Positions 42,766 to 52,039 of a DNA stretch of 64,000 nt are shown here, piece by piece (positions within the stretch are counted from its first letter, which is position 1; every line of letters starts with the position of its first letter). The position numbers and the translations under genes were made by a program. The stretch comes from JAMHWF01 sp035911095. Its GTDB lineage: Bacteria; Pseudomonadota; Gammaproteobacteria; Burkholderiales; Burkholderiaceae_C. The notes beneath the pieces were generated by a model. The model did no database searches. It was not told where the DNA came from and worked only from the letters and a program-made list of their open reading frames with translations. The DNA is taken from positions 1 to 64,000 of the forward strand of contig JAMHWF010000098.1 of assembly GCA_035911095.1 (NCBI GenBank), in the 5' to 3' direction.

Positions 42766-44082
42766 ATGACGTCCTGGGGCGGAGTGCTCCGGGCGGACCA
42801 TCCCGTCGTGGACTTGCGCGCCGGCGCGAGTGCCTGGGGCGAGGCCGGGTCGGAAGCGCTCGCCGATGTCGGTAGTTGGCTGCCGTATGGAAACGGACGC
42901 AGTTACGGGGATAGCAACCTCAACCCGGGTGGCGGGCTGTTCAACTGCAGGACGATGAGCGGCATTCGCTCGTTCGATGCGGCGAGTGGCGTTGTCGACT
43001 GCGATGCGGGGGTGCTGCTGGATGACATCCTCGACCTGGCCGTGCCCCAGGGGTGGTTCCTTCCGGTGGTGCCGGGCACCTGCCACGTGACGGTGGCAGG
43101 TGCGATCGCCAACGATGTCCACGGCAAGAACCACCATAGCGCCGGCTCGTTCGGCAATCACGTGTTGTCGTTCGAGCTTCAGCGCTCGGACGGCCAGACG
43201 CTGCAGTGCAGCCCCACGGGCCACAGCGAGTGGTTTTCGGCCACGATCGGTGGGCTTGGCCTCACGGGCATCATCACCTCGGCACGTCTGCAGTTGCGAC
43301 GCGTCGACTGCGACCTGATGGATGTCGAGAGCATCCGCTTTCGCTCGCTCGACGAATTCTTCGAGCTCAGCGCGGCGTCCGCTGCATCCTGGGAGTACAC
43401 GGTGGCGTGGATCGACTGCGCGTTCGCGGGTCGTCGCCTCGGCCGCGGCCTCTTCAGTCGCGCCAATCACGCGGCGGCGCCCGTGCAGGCCACGGCGACT
43501 CCGAAGGCGCGGGCGCGCCGCATGCCATTCACGCCGCCGGTGTCCCTGGTGAATCCGCTGACGCTGAAGGCGTTCAACACCCTGTACTTCCACCGGCAAC
43601 GCGAAGATCACGTCCGGCGCCGTGAGCACTTCAGGCCCTTCTTCTTTCCGCTCGATGCGCTGCTCGAGTGGAACCGGATGTACGGGCCCAAAGGCTTCTT
43701 TCAGTACCAGTGCGTCGTACCGCCTGAAGGCGATGCGCGCCGGATCCGCCAGTTGCTCGAAGCCATCGCCGCGAGCGGCATGGGGTCGTTCCTGGCGGTG
43801 CTGAAGCAGTTCGGCGACACGCCGTCGCGCGGCTTGCTTTCGTTCCCGATGCCAGGCACCACGCTGGCCCTCGACTTCCCGAACCGTGGACCGCGCCTTC
43901 ATCGCCTCTTCGAGGCACTCGATCGGATCGTGCTCGACGCCGGCGGGCGACTCTATCCGGCGAAGGACGGCCGCATGGATGCGGCAATGTTTCGCGCAGG
44001 CTCCCCGCGGCTGAGCGAGTTCCTCCCCTTTGTCGACCCCTGCCTCAGCTCCGCATTCTGGCGACGCGTCGCTGCGTCCTGA
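42766..44082 (+). CDS. DprE1-like FAD-dependent oxidoreductase (polyprenyl-phosphoryl-ribose 2'-oxidase family)
   Basis: A 438-residue FAD_binding_4/ALO-type oxidase. GNGRSYGDSNLNPGG and VPGTCHVTVAGAIANDVHG bind FAD. HGKNHHSAGSFGNHV (His119 first) matches mycobacterial DprE1 almost exactly, as do FFQYQCVVPPEG and YPAKDGRMDA (Lys400, equivalent to Lys418). The residue equivalent to DprE1 Cys387, target of benzothiazinones, is Ala368 (GTTLALDFP). DprE1 oxidises the ribose 2'-OH of decaprenyl-phosphoryl-ribose on the way to arabinose. The ATG at 42766 has GAGGA 9 nt upstream. This is the clearest pathway marker of the cluster. Confidence 0.88.
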   Translation: MTSWGGVLRADHPVVDLRAGASAWGEAGSEALADVGSWLPYGNGRSYGDSNLNPGGGLFNCRTMSGIRSFDAASGVVDCDAGVLLDDILDLAVPQGWFLPVVPGTCHVTVAGAIANDVHGKNHHSAGSFGNHVLSFELQRSDGQTLQCSPTGHSEWFSATIGGLGLTGIITSARLQLRRVDCDLMDVESIRFRSLDEFFELSAASAASWEYTVAWIDCAFAGRRLGRGLFSRANHAAAPVQATATPKARARRMPFTPPVSLVNPLTLKAFNTLYFHRQREDHVRRREHFRPFFFPLDALLEWNRMYGPKGFFQYQCVVPPEGDARRIRQLLEAIAASGMGSFLAVLKQFGDTPSRGLLSFPMPGTTLALDFPNRGPRLHRLFEALDRIVLDAGGRLYPAKDGRMDAAMFRAGSPRLSEFLPFVDPCLSSAFWRRVAAS

Positions 44083-44136
44083 TACTTCAGGGTCGCCGCT
44101 CGACCCTTCCGCTTTCCCCAAACCCGAGTCGCATCC

Positions 44137-44505
44137 ATGCAGAAATACATTCCTCTGATCCTCGCCGTCGTCACGACGAACGCCATCTCTCAGATGCTGC
44201 TCAAGCAGGGCATGAACACGATCGGCAAATTCGAGTTCAACAGCGGCAGCCTCTGGAGCACGCTGCCCGTCGTCGCGTTGAACCCTTACGTCGTCGGTGG
44301 CTTGCTCGTCCTCGTGTTCAGCATGGGCCTGCACCTGATGGCGCTGTCGCGCGTGGAGCTGAGCTTTGCCTACCCGTTCCTCAGCATTTCCTACATCCTG
44401 GTGCTGATCGCCGGCTACATCTGGTTCGGCGAAACGGTGAACAGCTCGCGCGTCATCGGCGTCGCGTTCATCTGCCTGGGCACGTTCTTCGTGGCCCGGA
44501 GCTGA
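44137..44505 (+). CDS. Small four-helix EamA/SMR-type membrane protein (ArnE/F-like)
   Basis: A 122-residue protein with four predicted membrane helices: YIPLILAVVTTNAISQMLL, VVGGLLVLVFSMGLHLMA, FAYPFLSISYILVLIAGYIW and VIGVAFICLGTFFVA. The ELSFAYPFLSISYILV segment and length match ArnE/ArnF-like subunits, which flip undecaprenyl-phosphate-aminoarabinose, and other small sugar-lipid carriers. In this cluster it could flip the polyprenyl-phosphate pentose to the periplasm. It follows the oxidase by 54 nt and ends 26 nt before a convergent gene. Confidence 0.82.
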   Translation: MQKYIPLILAVVTTNAISQMLLKQGMNTIGKFEFNSGSLWSTLPVVALNPYVVGGLLVLVFSMGLHLMALSRVELSFAYPFLSISYILVLIAGYIWFGETVNSSRVIGVAFICLGTFFVARS

Positions 44506-44531
44506 GCCCGGTCGCGACCGGGCCGCGAGGC

Positions 44532-45962
44532 TCAGGTCGCGATGACGACGATCACCAGCGACAGTAGGATGATCATGCGGCTGACCCGGTCGGTCGCCGC
44601 GAACACCAGCGGGTCGTCATGCATCTGACCACGGTGAGCCTTGAGCCAGATGCGGACCAGCCAGTAGAGCAAGAGCGGGCAGAGCAGCCAGAGCACGTAG
44701 GGGTAGACGTACTGCTCTGCGACGATCGGGTCGTTGAGGTAGATGCTCAGCGTCAGGATCGACAGCTGCCCGGCACCGACGCCGGTCGCCAGGACGAAGA
44801 CATCGTCGCTTGCGTGATAGGCCCGGCCCGTGATGGCGCTGCGGCCGCTGGCGCGCAGTTCCCGAATCTCGACATAGCGCTTGGCCAGCGCCAGGCTCAG
44901 GAACATGAACACCGACAGGCCGAGCAGCCAGAACGACGGGGCGACCTCGATCGCCGCGCCGCCCGCCAGGATGCGTGAGGTGTACAGCGCAGCCAGCGTG
45001 AACACGTCGACCAGCATGCGCCGCTTCAGCCACACCGAGTAGGCCGTGGTCAGGGCCACGTAGCCTACGAGCGTTGCGCAGGCGATCCAGGGCAACGTCG
45101 ACACGGCAAGCACCGCCGCCGCGATCAGCAGCAGGATCCCCGCCACGATGCCCTGCGAGATCGGAATCGCCCCGGAGGCGAACGGCCGCTTGCGCTTGCG
45201 CTTGTGCTGGCGATCGGCCTCGAGGTCGAGCAAGTCGTTGAAGACGTAGATCGCCGACGCGCAGAGACCGAAGGCGAAGAACATCGAGAGCGCGGCCAGC
45301 CACATCTGCGGCTCGGCGGCGTTCATGATGGGCAGCACGGGGACGAAGACCAGAAGGTTCTTCAGCCACTGGTGCAGACGCAAGCCGTACAGCCACTGGC
45401 GCCAGGTCGGCCCCGGCACGTCAATCTCCTGCGCGACCTGCGTCACCGCACTGGCGCGCCGGCGCAAGGACTTGGAGGCCGACACGACGACAGCCGACGC
45501 CGCGCCACGCCAGACGTCGAGGTCGACAGGGCGGTCGCCCGCATAGCTGAACGGCTGGCCGCCGGCGTCGCGGCGGATCGCCTCCAGCTTCCGCTCGCCG
45601 GAGAGGTTCACCGCGCCGTCGGAGCCGATCACCCCGTCGAACACGCCCAGATGCTCGGCCACAGGCTTGGCCAGTACCGTATCGGACGCCGTGGCGAGCA
45701 CCACGCGCCGGCCCTGCTCGCGCGCGCGTTGAATCGTCTCGAGCACTTCCTGGCGATAGGGCAGCGCCTGGGGGTCGACCTCGACCCGCTCGGCAATCCG
45801 CCGCTTCATGTAGGCCTTGCCGCGCATCAACCAGAAAGGCAGCCGAAGCAGCGAAACGGGCGAGGCCCGGAACAGCTTCAGCATCGATTCGTGCAGCAGA
45901 TCGGTGGCGATCAGCGTGCCATCCAGGTCGACATACAGGGGCGGAAGTGGCGTCGCGCTCAT
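44532..45962 (-). CDS. HAD phosphatase - UbiA prenyltransferase fusion (polyprenyl-phosphoribose synthase-like)
   Basis: A 476-residue two-domain protein. Residues 1-190 are a HAD phosphatase: YVDLDGTLIATD (nucleophile Asp), VVLATASDT, and FSYAGDRPVDLDVW. Residues 200-476 are a polytopic UbiA domain with YVFNDLLDLEADRQHKRK (first Asp motif near residue 243) and LVDVFTLAALYTSRILAGG, the form seen in 5-phosphoribosyl-polyprenyl-phosphate synthases. Such a fusion could attach phosphoribose from PRPP to the lipid and remove the 5-phosphate. It is convergent with the SMR gene and on the opposite strand from the rest of the cluster. Confidence 0.88.
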   Translation of the reverse strand: MSATPLPPLYVDLDGTLIATDLLHESMLKLFRASPVSLLRLPFWLMRGKAYMKRRIAERVEVDPQALPYRQEVLETIQRAREQGRRVVLATASDTVLAKPVAEHLGVFDGVIGSDGAVNLSGERKLEAIRRDAGGQPFSYAGDRPVDLDVWRGAASAVVVSASKSLRRRASAVTQVAQEIDVPGPTWRQWLYGLRLHQWLKNLLVFVPVLPIMNAAEPQMWLAALSMFFAFGLCASAIYVFNDLLDLEADRQHKRKRKRPFASGAIPISQGIVAGILLLIAAAVLAVSTLPWIACATLVGYVALTTAYSVWLKRRMLVDVFTLAALYTSRILAGGAAIEVAPSFWLLGLSVFMFLSLALAKRYVEIRELRASGRSAITGRAYHASDDVFVLATGVGAGQLSILTLSIYLNDPIVAEQYVYPYVLWLLCPLLLYWLVRIWLKAHRGQMHDDPLVFAATDRVSRMIILLSLVIVVIAT

Positions 45963-46131
45963 TCAGGGAGATCGTCTCGACTACTGGGTGGCAACCCGAC
46001 GATCGCCACTCGGGCAGGGCGCCCGAAAGGGAGTCGGATGATAGCCGGGGGGCTGCGCGAAACAGCGCGGCCACCCTCGAAGCAGGTGGGCGGCGTGAAC
46101 GCCCGCGGTGGGCGTGCCGACGATGTCGGCG

Positions 46132-46560
46132 TCAGGCGTGTTGCAGCGGGCGCGGCTTGCCGTGGCTGTCGATTGCGACGTAGGTCAGACTGGCCTCGGT
46201 GACTTTGACGACTTCCGGCGCGGCCGGATTGCGTTCGGCGAACACTTCCACGTTGACCGTGATCGAGCTACGGCCCACCCGCACGATGCGGGCGTAAAAG
46301 CTCAGCAAGTCACCGATTGAGACTGGCTGCTTGAACTGGAACTGGTTCACGGCCACCGTGGCGATCCGGCCGCGGGCCAGCCGCGCCGGCAGCACCGCGC
46401 CGGCCTGGTCGACCTGCGCCATGATCCAGCCGCCGAAGATGTCGCCGTTGACGTTCACGTCGGCGGGCACTGGCATGACCCGCATGACGAGTTCATGTCC
46501 GTCCGGCAAACTCGCCGGCGCCTTCAGGGTCGGCGGTGCTTGAGCCGAGTCCTCCTCCAT
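46132..46560 (-). CDS. Acyl-CoA thioesterase, YciA type
   Basis: A 142-residue hotdog-fold hydrolase. The signature NVNGDIFGGWIMAQVDQAGA near residue 45 contains the catalytic Asp, and VAVNQFQFKQPVSIGDLLSF follows. YciA hydrolyses a broad range of acyl-CoAs and is hexameric. The ATG at 46560 follows GGGGAGG by 5 nt; the open frame extends upstream to a TTG without support. A 169-bp gap without recognisable content separates it from the HAD-UbiA gene. Confidence 0.92.
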   Translation of the reverse strand: MEEDSAQAPPTLKAPASLPDGHELVMRVMPVPADVNVNGDIFGGWIMAQVDQAGAVLPARLARGRIATVAVNQFQFKQPVSIGDLLSFYARIVRVGRSSITVNVEVFAERNPAAPEVVKVTEASLTYVAIDSHGKPRPLQHA

Positions 46561-46627
46561 CTGTGCCTCCCCGGCGCGCGCTGCGCCTGATCGCAACGAT
46601 TCTCCACGATCCCATCAAGGCGACTCG

Positions 46628-48487
46628 ATGCGTCGCCCAGAGCCCGGACCGATCCGCTCAGACATGCCTCCCGCCGCCGCCGCGACCCGCACCGACTGGA
46701 GCACGCTGCGCCGCCTGCTGCCTTTCCTGTGGCGTTATCGCCTGCGCGTGGCCTTGGCGCTTGCCTTCATGATCGGCGCCAAGCTGGCGAACGTCGGCGT
46801 CCCGGTGCTGTTGAAGCGCCTCGTCGACAGCCTGAGCCTGTCGCCCGTAGACGCGCGCTCGCTGCTGGTCGTGCCGGTCGGCCTGTTGCTGGCTTACGGC
46901 GGCCTGCGCCTGACCACCTCGCTGTGCACCGAGCTGCGCGAGCTCATCTTCGCGAAAGCCACCGAAGGCACCTCGCGCCACATTTCGCTGGCTGTCTTCC
47001 GCCACTTGCACGACCTCGGCCTTCGATTCCACCTCGAACGTCAGACCGGCGGCATGACGCGCGACATCGAGCGCGGCACGCGGGCGGTGCACTCGCTGAT
47101 CTCCTACTCGCTCTACAGCATCGTGCCGACGCTGGTCGAGATCGCGATGGTGCTGGGCATTCTGTCGTGGCGCTTCGACGCGGGCTTTGCCGTCATCACT
47201 GCGGTGGCGCTGGTCGGCTACATCGCCTTCACCGTCGGCGTCACCGAGTGGCGCACCCGCTTCCGGCGCGAGATGAACGAGCTGGACTCGGTCGCTCACA
47301 CCAAGGCGATCGACTCGCTGCTCAACTACGAGACCGTCAAGTACTTCAACAACGAGGACTACGAGGCGCGCCGATACGACGAGAGCCTCGAGCGCCTGCG
47401 CAAGGCCGCTCTGAAGAGCCAGACGACGCTGTCGATGCTCAATGCGGGCCAGCAGCTGATCATCGCAGTGGCGCTGGTCGCGATCCTTTGGCGTGCGACC
47501 CAAGGTGTCGTCGCCGGGCGGCTGACGCTGGGCGACCTGGTGATGGTCAACGCCTTCATGATCCAGGTCTACATTCCGCTCAACTTCCTCGGCGTCGTCT
47601 ACCGCGAGATCAAGCAGAGTCTGGGTGACCTGGACAAGATGTTCCATCTGCTCGACCGCGGGCGGGAGGTCGAAGACCAGCCGGGCGCGCATGCGCTGCG
47701 GGTCACGCAGGGCACCGTGCGCTTCGAGCATGTCGACTTCGGCTACGAGCCCACGCGCCCGATCCTTCGCAACTTGTCGCTGGAGATCCCGGGCGGCCGC
47801 ACGGTCGCCGTCGTCGGCCCTTCGGGCGCGGGCAAGAGCACGCTTGCGCGCCTGCTGTACCGCTTCTACGACGTCGGCGCCGGCCGGTTGACGATCGACG
47901 GCCAGGACCTGCGCGACGTCACGCAGGCCTCGTTGCGCGCGGCGATCGGCATCGTCCCGCAGGACACCGTGCTGTTCAACGACAGCGTCGCCTACAACAT
48001 CGCCTACGGCCGTACCGGGGCGACCCGGGAGGAGATCGTGGCTGCGGCCCGGGCGGCGCGCATCCACGACTTCGTCGCCTCGACGCCGAACGGCTACGAG
48101 ACGCTGGTCGGCGAGCGCGGCCTGAAGCTCTCGGGCGGCGAGAAGCAGCGCATCGCGATCGCCCGCACCCTGCTGAAGGACCCGCCGATCGTCATCTTCG
48201 ACGAGGCCACGTCGGCGCTTGACTCGGCCAACGAGCGTGCGATCCAGGAGGAACTGCGCCGCGCCGCCCGCGGCAAGACCGCGCTCGTCATCGCGCACCG
48301 CCTGTCGACCGTGGTCGACGCGTACCGCATCTGCGTGATGGAGCAGGGGCGCATCGTCGAGCAGGGCACGCACGACGAGCTGCTGGCGATCGATGGGCGC
48401 TACGCCTCGATGTGGCGGTTGCAGCGCAGCGCGGCAGCGGTTGACGGCCCGAGCGGGGATCCATCGGGCCGGCCGGGCGGTCAGTGA
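46628..48487 (+). CDS. Atm1-type ABC exporter (fused permease-ATPase)
   Basis: A 619-residue half-transporter. The N-terminal membrane domain (about residues 30-330) has the ATM1/HMT1 pattern: GAKLANVGVPVLLKRLVD, LDLGLRFHLERQTGGMTRDI-like HLDLRFH region, and NYETVKYFNNEDYEARRYDE. The ATPase has VGPSGAGKSTLARLLYRFYD, LSGGEKQRIAIARTLL and VIFDEATSALDS. Bacterial Atm1 exports glutathione conjugates and protects against heavy metals; the mitochondrial homologue serves Fe-S protein maturation. ATG 46664 is an alternative start. It is divergent from the thioesterase. Confidence 0.92.
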   Translation: MRRPEPGPIRSDMPPAAAATRTDWSTLRRLLPFLWRYRLRVALALAFMIGAKLANVGVPVLLKRLVDSLSLSPVDARSLLVVPVGLLLAYGGLRLTTSLCTELRELIFAKATEGTSRHISLAVFRHLHDLGLRFHLERQTGGMTRDIERGTRAVHSLISYSLYSIVPTLVEIAMVLGILSWRFDAGFAVITAVALVGYIAFTVGVTEWRTRFRREMNELDSVAHTKAIDSLLNYETVKYFNNEDYEARRYDESLERLRKAALKSQTTLSMLNAGQQLIIAVALVAILWRATQGVVAGRLTLGDLVMVNAFMIQVYIPLNFLGVVYREIKQSLGDLDKMFHLLDRGREVEDQPGAHALRVTQGTVRFEHVDFGYEPTRPILRNLSLEIPGGRTVAVVGPSGAGKSTLARLLYRFYDVGAGRLTIDGQDLRDVTQASLRAAIGIVPQDTVLFNDSVAYNIAYGRTGATREEIVAAARAARIHDFVASTPNGYETLVGERGLKLSGGEKQRIAIARTLLKDPPIVIFDEATSALDSANERAIQEELRRAARGKTALVIAHRLSTVVDAYRICVMEQGRIVEQGTHDELLAIDGRYASMWRLQRSAAAVDGPSGDPSGRPGGQ

Positions 48488-48536
48488 GGTCCGCGCCGGG
48501 CGGGCGTCGACCTGTGGCGCTCCTACACTGCCGGCC

Positions 48537-49460
48537 GTGGACACCAAGTGGCTCGAGGACTTCGTCAGCCTCGCCGAGACGCGCAGCTTCTCGCGCTCGG
48601 CCCAGTTGCGACACGTGACCCAGCCGGCGTTCTCGCGCCGCATCCAGGCGCTCGAGGCCTGGGCCGGCATCGATCTGGTCGATCGCAGTTCGTATCCGAC
48701 GCGTCTGACGCCGGCCGGCGAGGTGATGCACGCGCAGGCCCTCGAGGTGCTGGGCAGTCTGCAGCTCGCGCGCAACATGATGCGCGCGCAGCAGGCACCG
48801 GGGCAGGATTTGATCGAGTTCGCGGTGCCGCACTCGCTGGCCTTCACCTTCTTTCCGCAATGGGTGACCGAACTGCGGCGCCGCTTCGGTGCGGTCAAGA
48901 GCCGGCTCGTCGCGTTGAACGTGCACGACGCGGTGCTGCGTCTCACCGAGGGCGGCTGCGACCTGTTGATGGCCTACCACCATGCCTCGCAGCCGTTGCA
49001 GCTCGGGCCCGAACGCTACGAGACCCTCAGCCTGGGCAGCGAGACCCTCGCGCCCTACGCCCGCCCGGGGCCCGACGGCGAGCCCCTGTTCCGCCTGCCG
49101 TCGGTCGACGGCCGGCCGGTCCCGTTCCTCGCCTATGCCGACGGCGCCTACCTTGGACGGTTGGTCGACCAGATCGTCAGGCAGGTGGGCGATGCCTCCG
49201 TGCTGGACGCGATCTACGAAACGGACATGGCCGAGGGACTGAAGGCGATGGCGCTCGAAGGCCACGGCCTGGCGTTCCTGCCGGCCAGCTCGGTGCGGCA
49301 AGACGTGCTTGCCGGGCGGCTGGCCCTGGCCGCCGCGCCCGGCAGCCACGAGCTCGAGGTCGAGGTGCGCATGTACCGCGAGAGGCCGGCCCCGACCCGC
49401 CATGCCAAGCCCGCGGCGCTGGCGCTGTGGGAGTTCCTGCGCGACCACCGGACCCCTTAG
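48537..49460 (+). CDS. LysR-family transcriptional regulator
   Basis: A 307-residue LysR protein. The winged helix is WLEDFVSLAETRSFSRSAQL with QPAFSRRIQALEAWAGIDLV, and the effector-binding domain follows from residue 90. The GTG start at 48537 gives the canonical N-terminus. TACACT (48524-48529) lies 7 nt before it, with no ribosome-binding site. It lies upstream of and in the same direction as the damaged aspA gene, and may have controlled it or the gltI-L importer; LysR regulators of aspartate or fumarate use are known in relatives, but this is inference. Confidence 0.9.
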   Translation: MDTKWLEDFVSLAETRSFSRSAQLRHVTQPAFSRRIQALEAWAGIDLVDRSSYPTRLTPAGEVMHAQALEVLGSLQLARNMMRAQQAPGQDLIEFAVPHSLAFTFFPQWVTELRRRFGAVKSRLVALNVHDAVLRLTEGGCDLLMAYHHASQPLQLGPERYETLSLGSETLAPYARPGPDGEPLFRLPSVDGRPVPFLAYADGAYLGRLVDQIVRQVGDASVLDAIYETDMAEGLKAMALEGHGLAFLPASSVRQDVLAGRLALAAAPGSHELEVEVRMYRERPAPTRHAKPAALALWEFLRDHRTP

Positions 49461-49549
49461 GTCCGCCGCCGCCCCGCGCGGCGGATCGACGGACCGTGCG
49501 GTCCTGCGCAGGCGAGGCGGCCACCGCGCGGCGCTGTTGGCAAACGGCC

Positions 49550-49579
49550 TTGGCGGCCGGTTTGACGCCGGCCTACAGT
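49550..49579 (+). promoter_or_regulatory. Candidate sigma70 promoter of the aspA remnant
   Basis: TTGGCG (49550-49555) and TACAGT (49574-49579) are separated by 18 bp, a normal sigma70 spacing, some 46 bp before the aspA start. GCCGG/CCGGC repeats in the spacer might bind the upstream LysR regulator. Confidence 0.45.
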
Positions 49580-49625
49580 CGCGCCGCAGGAGCACCCCAC
49601 CATGTCACCAGGGCCTAGGGACGAG

Positions 49626-50832
<1,207 letters not shown>

Positions 50833-50984
50833 GGGCGCAACGCGGGCATGCAACTGGCTATCGGTACAAGCCCTAGCTGAGGGCATGTCCGAAGTGGGGC
50901 CGAATCCCCTCTCCTGATAATGCCCTTTTCTGGGGCCGAGCCACCGCCGGCCCGGTGTCACCCGCCACTCCCACGAGGACCTGC

Positions 50985-51875
50985 ATGAAGAAGTCGCTAT
51001 TGATCCTGGCCACGTTCCTTACTCTGGGCACGGCTCACGCCCAGGACACGCTGAAGAAGATCAAGGACAGCGGGTCGGTGACCATGGGGGTTCGGGAGTC
51101 CTCCGGTGCACTGGCGTTCACGCTGGGCGACGGCAAGTACACCGGCTTCCACTACGACGTCTGCCAGAAGGTGCTGGCCGACATCCAGAAGCAGCTCGGC
51201 CTGGCCAAGCTCGACATCAAGTACCAGCCCGTGACCTCGCAGAACCGCATTCCGCTCGTGCAGAACGGCACCGTCGACATCGAGTGCGGCTCGACCACCA
51301 ACAACACCGCACGCCAGAAGGATGTCGCCTTCGCGCCGACGCTCTACGTCGAGGAAGTCCGCATCGCGGTGAAGGCCAACTCGGGCATCAACGGCGTGGC
51401 CGACCTGAACGGAAAATCGATCGCCACGACCACCGGCACCACGTCGGTGCAGACGCTGCGCAAGAACAAGCGCGCCGCGGGCATGGACTTCAAGGAAGTC
51501 TTCGGCAAGGACCACTCCGACAGCTTCCTGCTGCTCGAATCTGGCCGCGCCGATGCCTTCGTGATGGACGGCCAAATCCTCGCCGGCCTGATCTCGAAGT
51601 CGAAGAGCCCGGCCGACTACAAGATCGTCGGCGAGGCCTTGTCGGTCGAGCCGATCGCGATCATGTTCCGCAAGGACGACGCGGCCTTCAAGAAGGCGGT
51701 CGACGACAGCATCGCCGCGGCGGTCAAGAGCGGCGAGGTCGAGAAGCTCTACGACAAGTGGTTCATGCAGCCGATCCCGCCGAGCAACACCAAGGTCGGC
51801 CTGCCGCCCAGCGAGGCGACCAAGGATGCGTGGAAGAACCTGAACGACAAGCCGATGGAGGCTTACGCGCAGTGA
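50985..51875 (+). CDS. gltI: Glutamate/aspartate ABC transporter, periplasmic binding protein
   Basis: A 296-residue family 3 solute-binding protein with signal peptide MKKSLLILATFLTLGTAHAQ. DTLKKIKDSGSVTMGVRESS, RIPLVQNGTVDIECGSTTNN and KSIATTTGTTSVQTLRKN are characteristic of GltI/PEB1-like glutamate-aspartate receptors. GATAAT at 50916-50921 may be its -10. It is separated from the permease genes by 164 bp holding a hairpin, which would favour high expression of the binding protein. The importer pairs logically with the neighbouring (now broken) aspartase. Confidence 0.94.
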   Translation: MKKSLLILATFLTLGTAHAQDTLKKIKDSGSVTMGVRESSGALAFTLGDGKYTGFHYDVCQKVLADIQKQLGLAKLDIKYQPVTSQNRIPLVQNGTVDIECGSTTNNTARQKDVAFAPTLYVEEVRIAVKANSGINGVADLNGKSIATTTGTTSVQTLRKNKRAAGMDFKEVFGKDHSDSFLLLESGRADAFVMDGQILAGLISKSKSPADYKIVGEALSVEPIAIMFRKDDAAFKKAVDDSIAAAVKSGEVEKLYDKWFMQPIPPSNTKVGLPPSEATKDAWKNLNDKPMEAYAQ

Positions 51876-51952
51876 GTACAGGTCGCAAGCCCGGGGTGCC
51901 TAGCGGGCGCAGGGCTTGCTAGCCACAAGGGACCAGGCCACGACAGGCACGC

Positions 51953-51987
51953 AGGAGCGCGGCATCGGGATTCCGGGTCGCGCTCCT
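51953..51987 (+). terminator. Intercistronic hairpin between gltI and gltJ
   Basis: AGGAGCGCG (51953-51961) pairs with CGCGCTCCT (51979-51987), with a small inner CGG/CCG pair in the loop. TTCGTTT follows. It looks like a partial or full rho-independent terminator, letting gltI be expressed above gltJKL or protecting the gltI mRNA 3' end. Confidence 0.65.
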
Positions 51988-52039
51988 TTCGTTTGGGGTG
52001 CCTTGCAGTGTCAGCTGAGGGGTGGGGGAGGCTAGAAAG

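Noticed and set aside
46658..48946. 762-codon minus-strand frame opposite the Atm1-like exporter
   Set aside because: Low-complexity antisense translation; the exporter on the plus strand has all ABC motifs.
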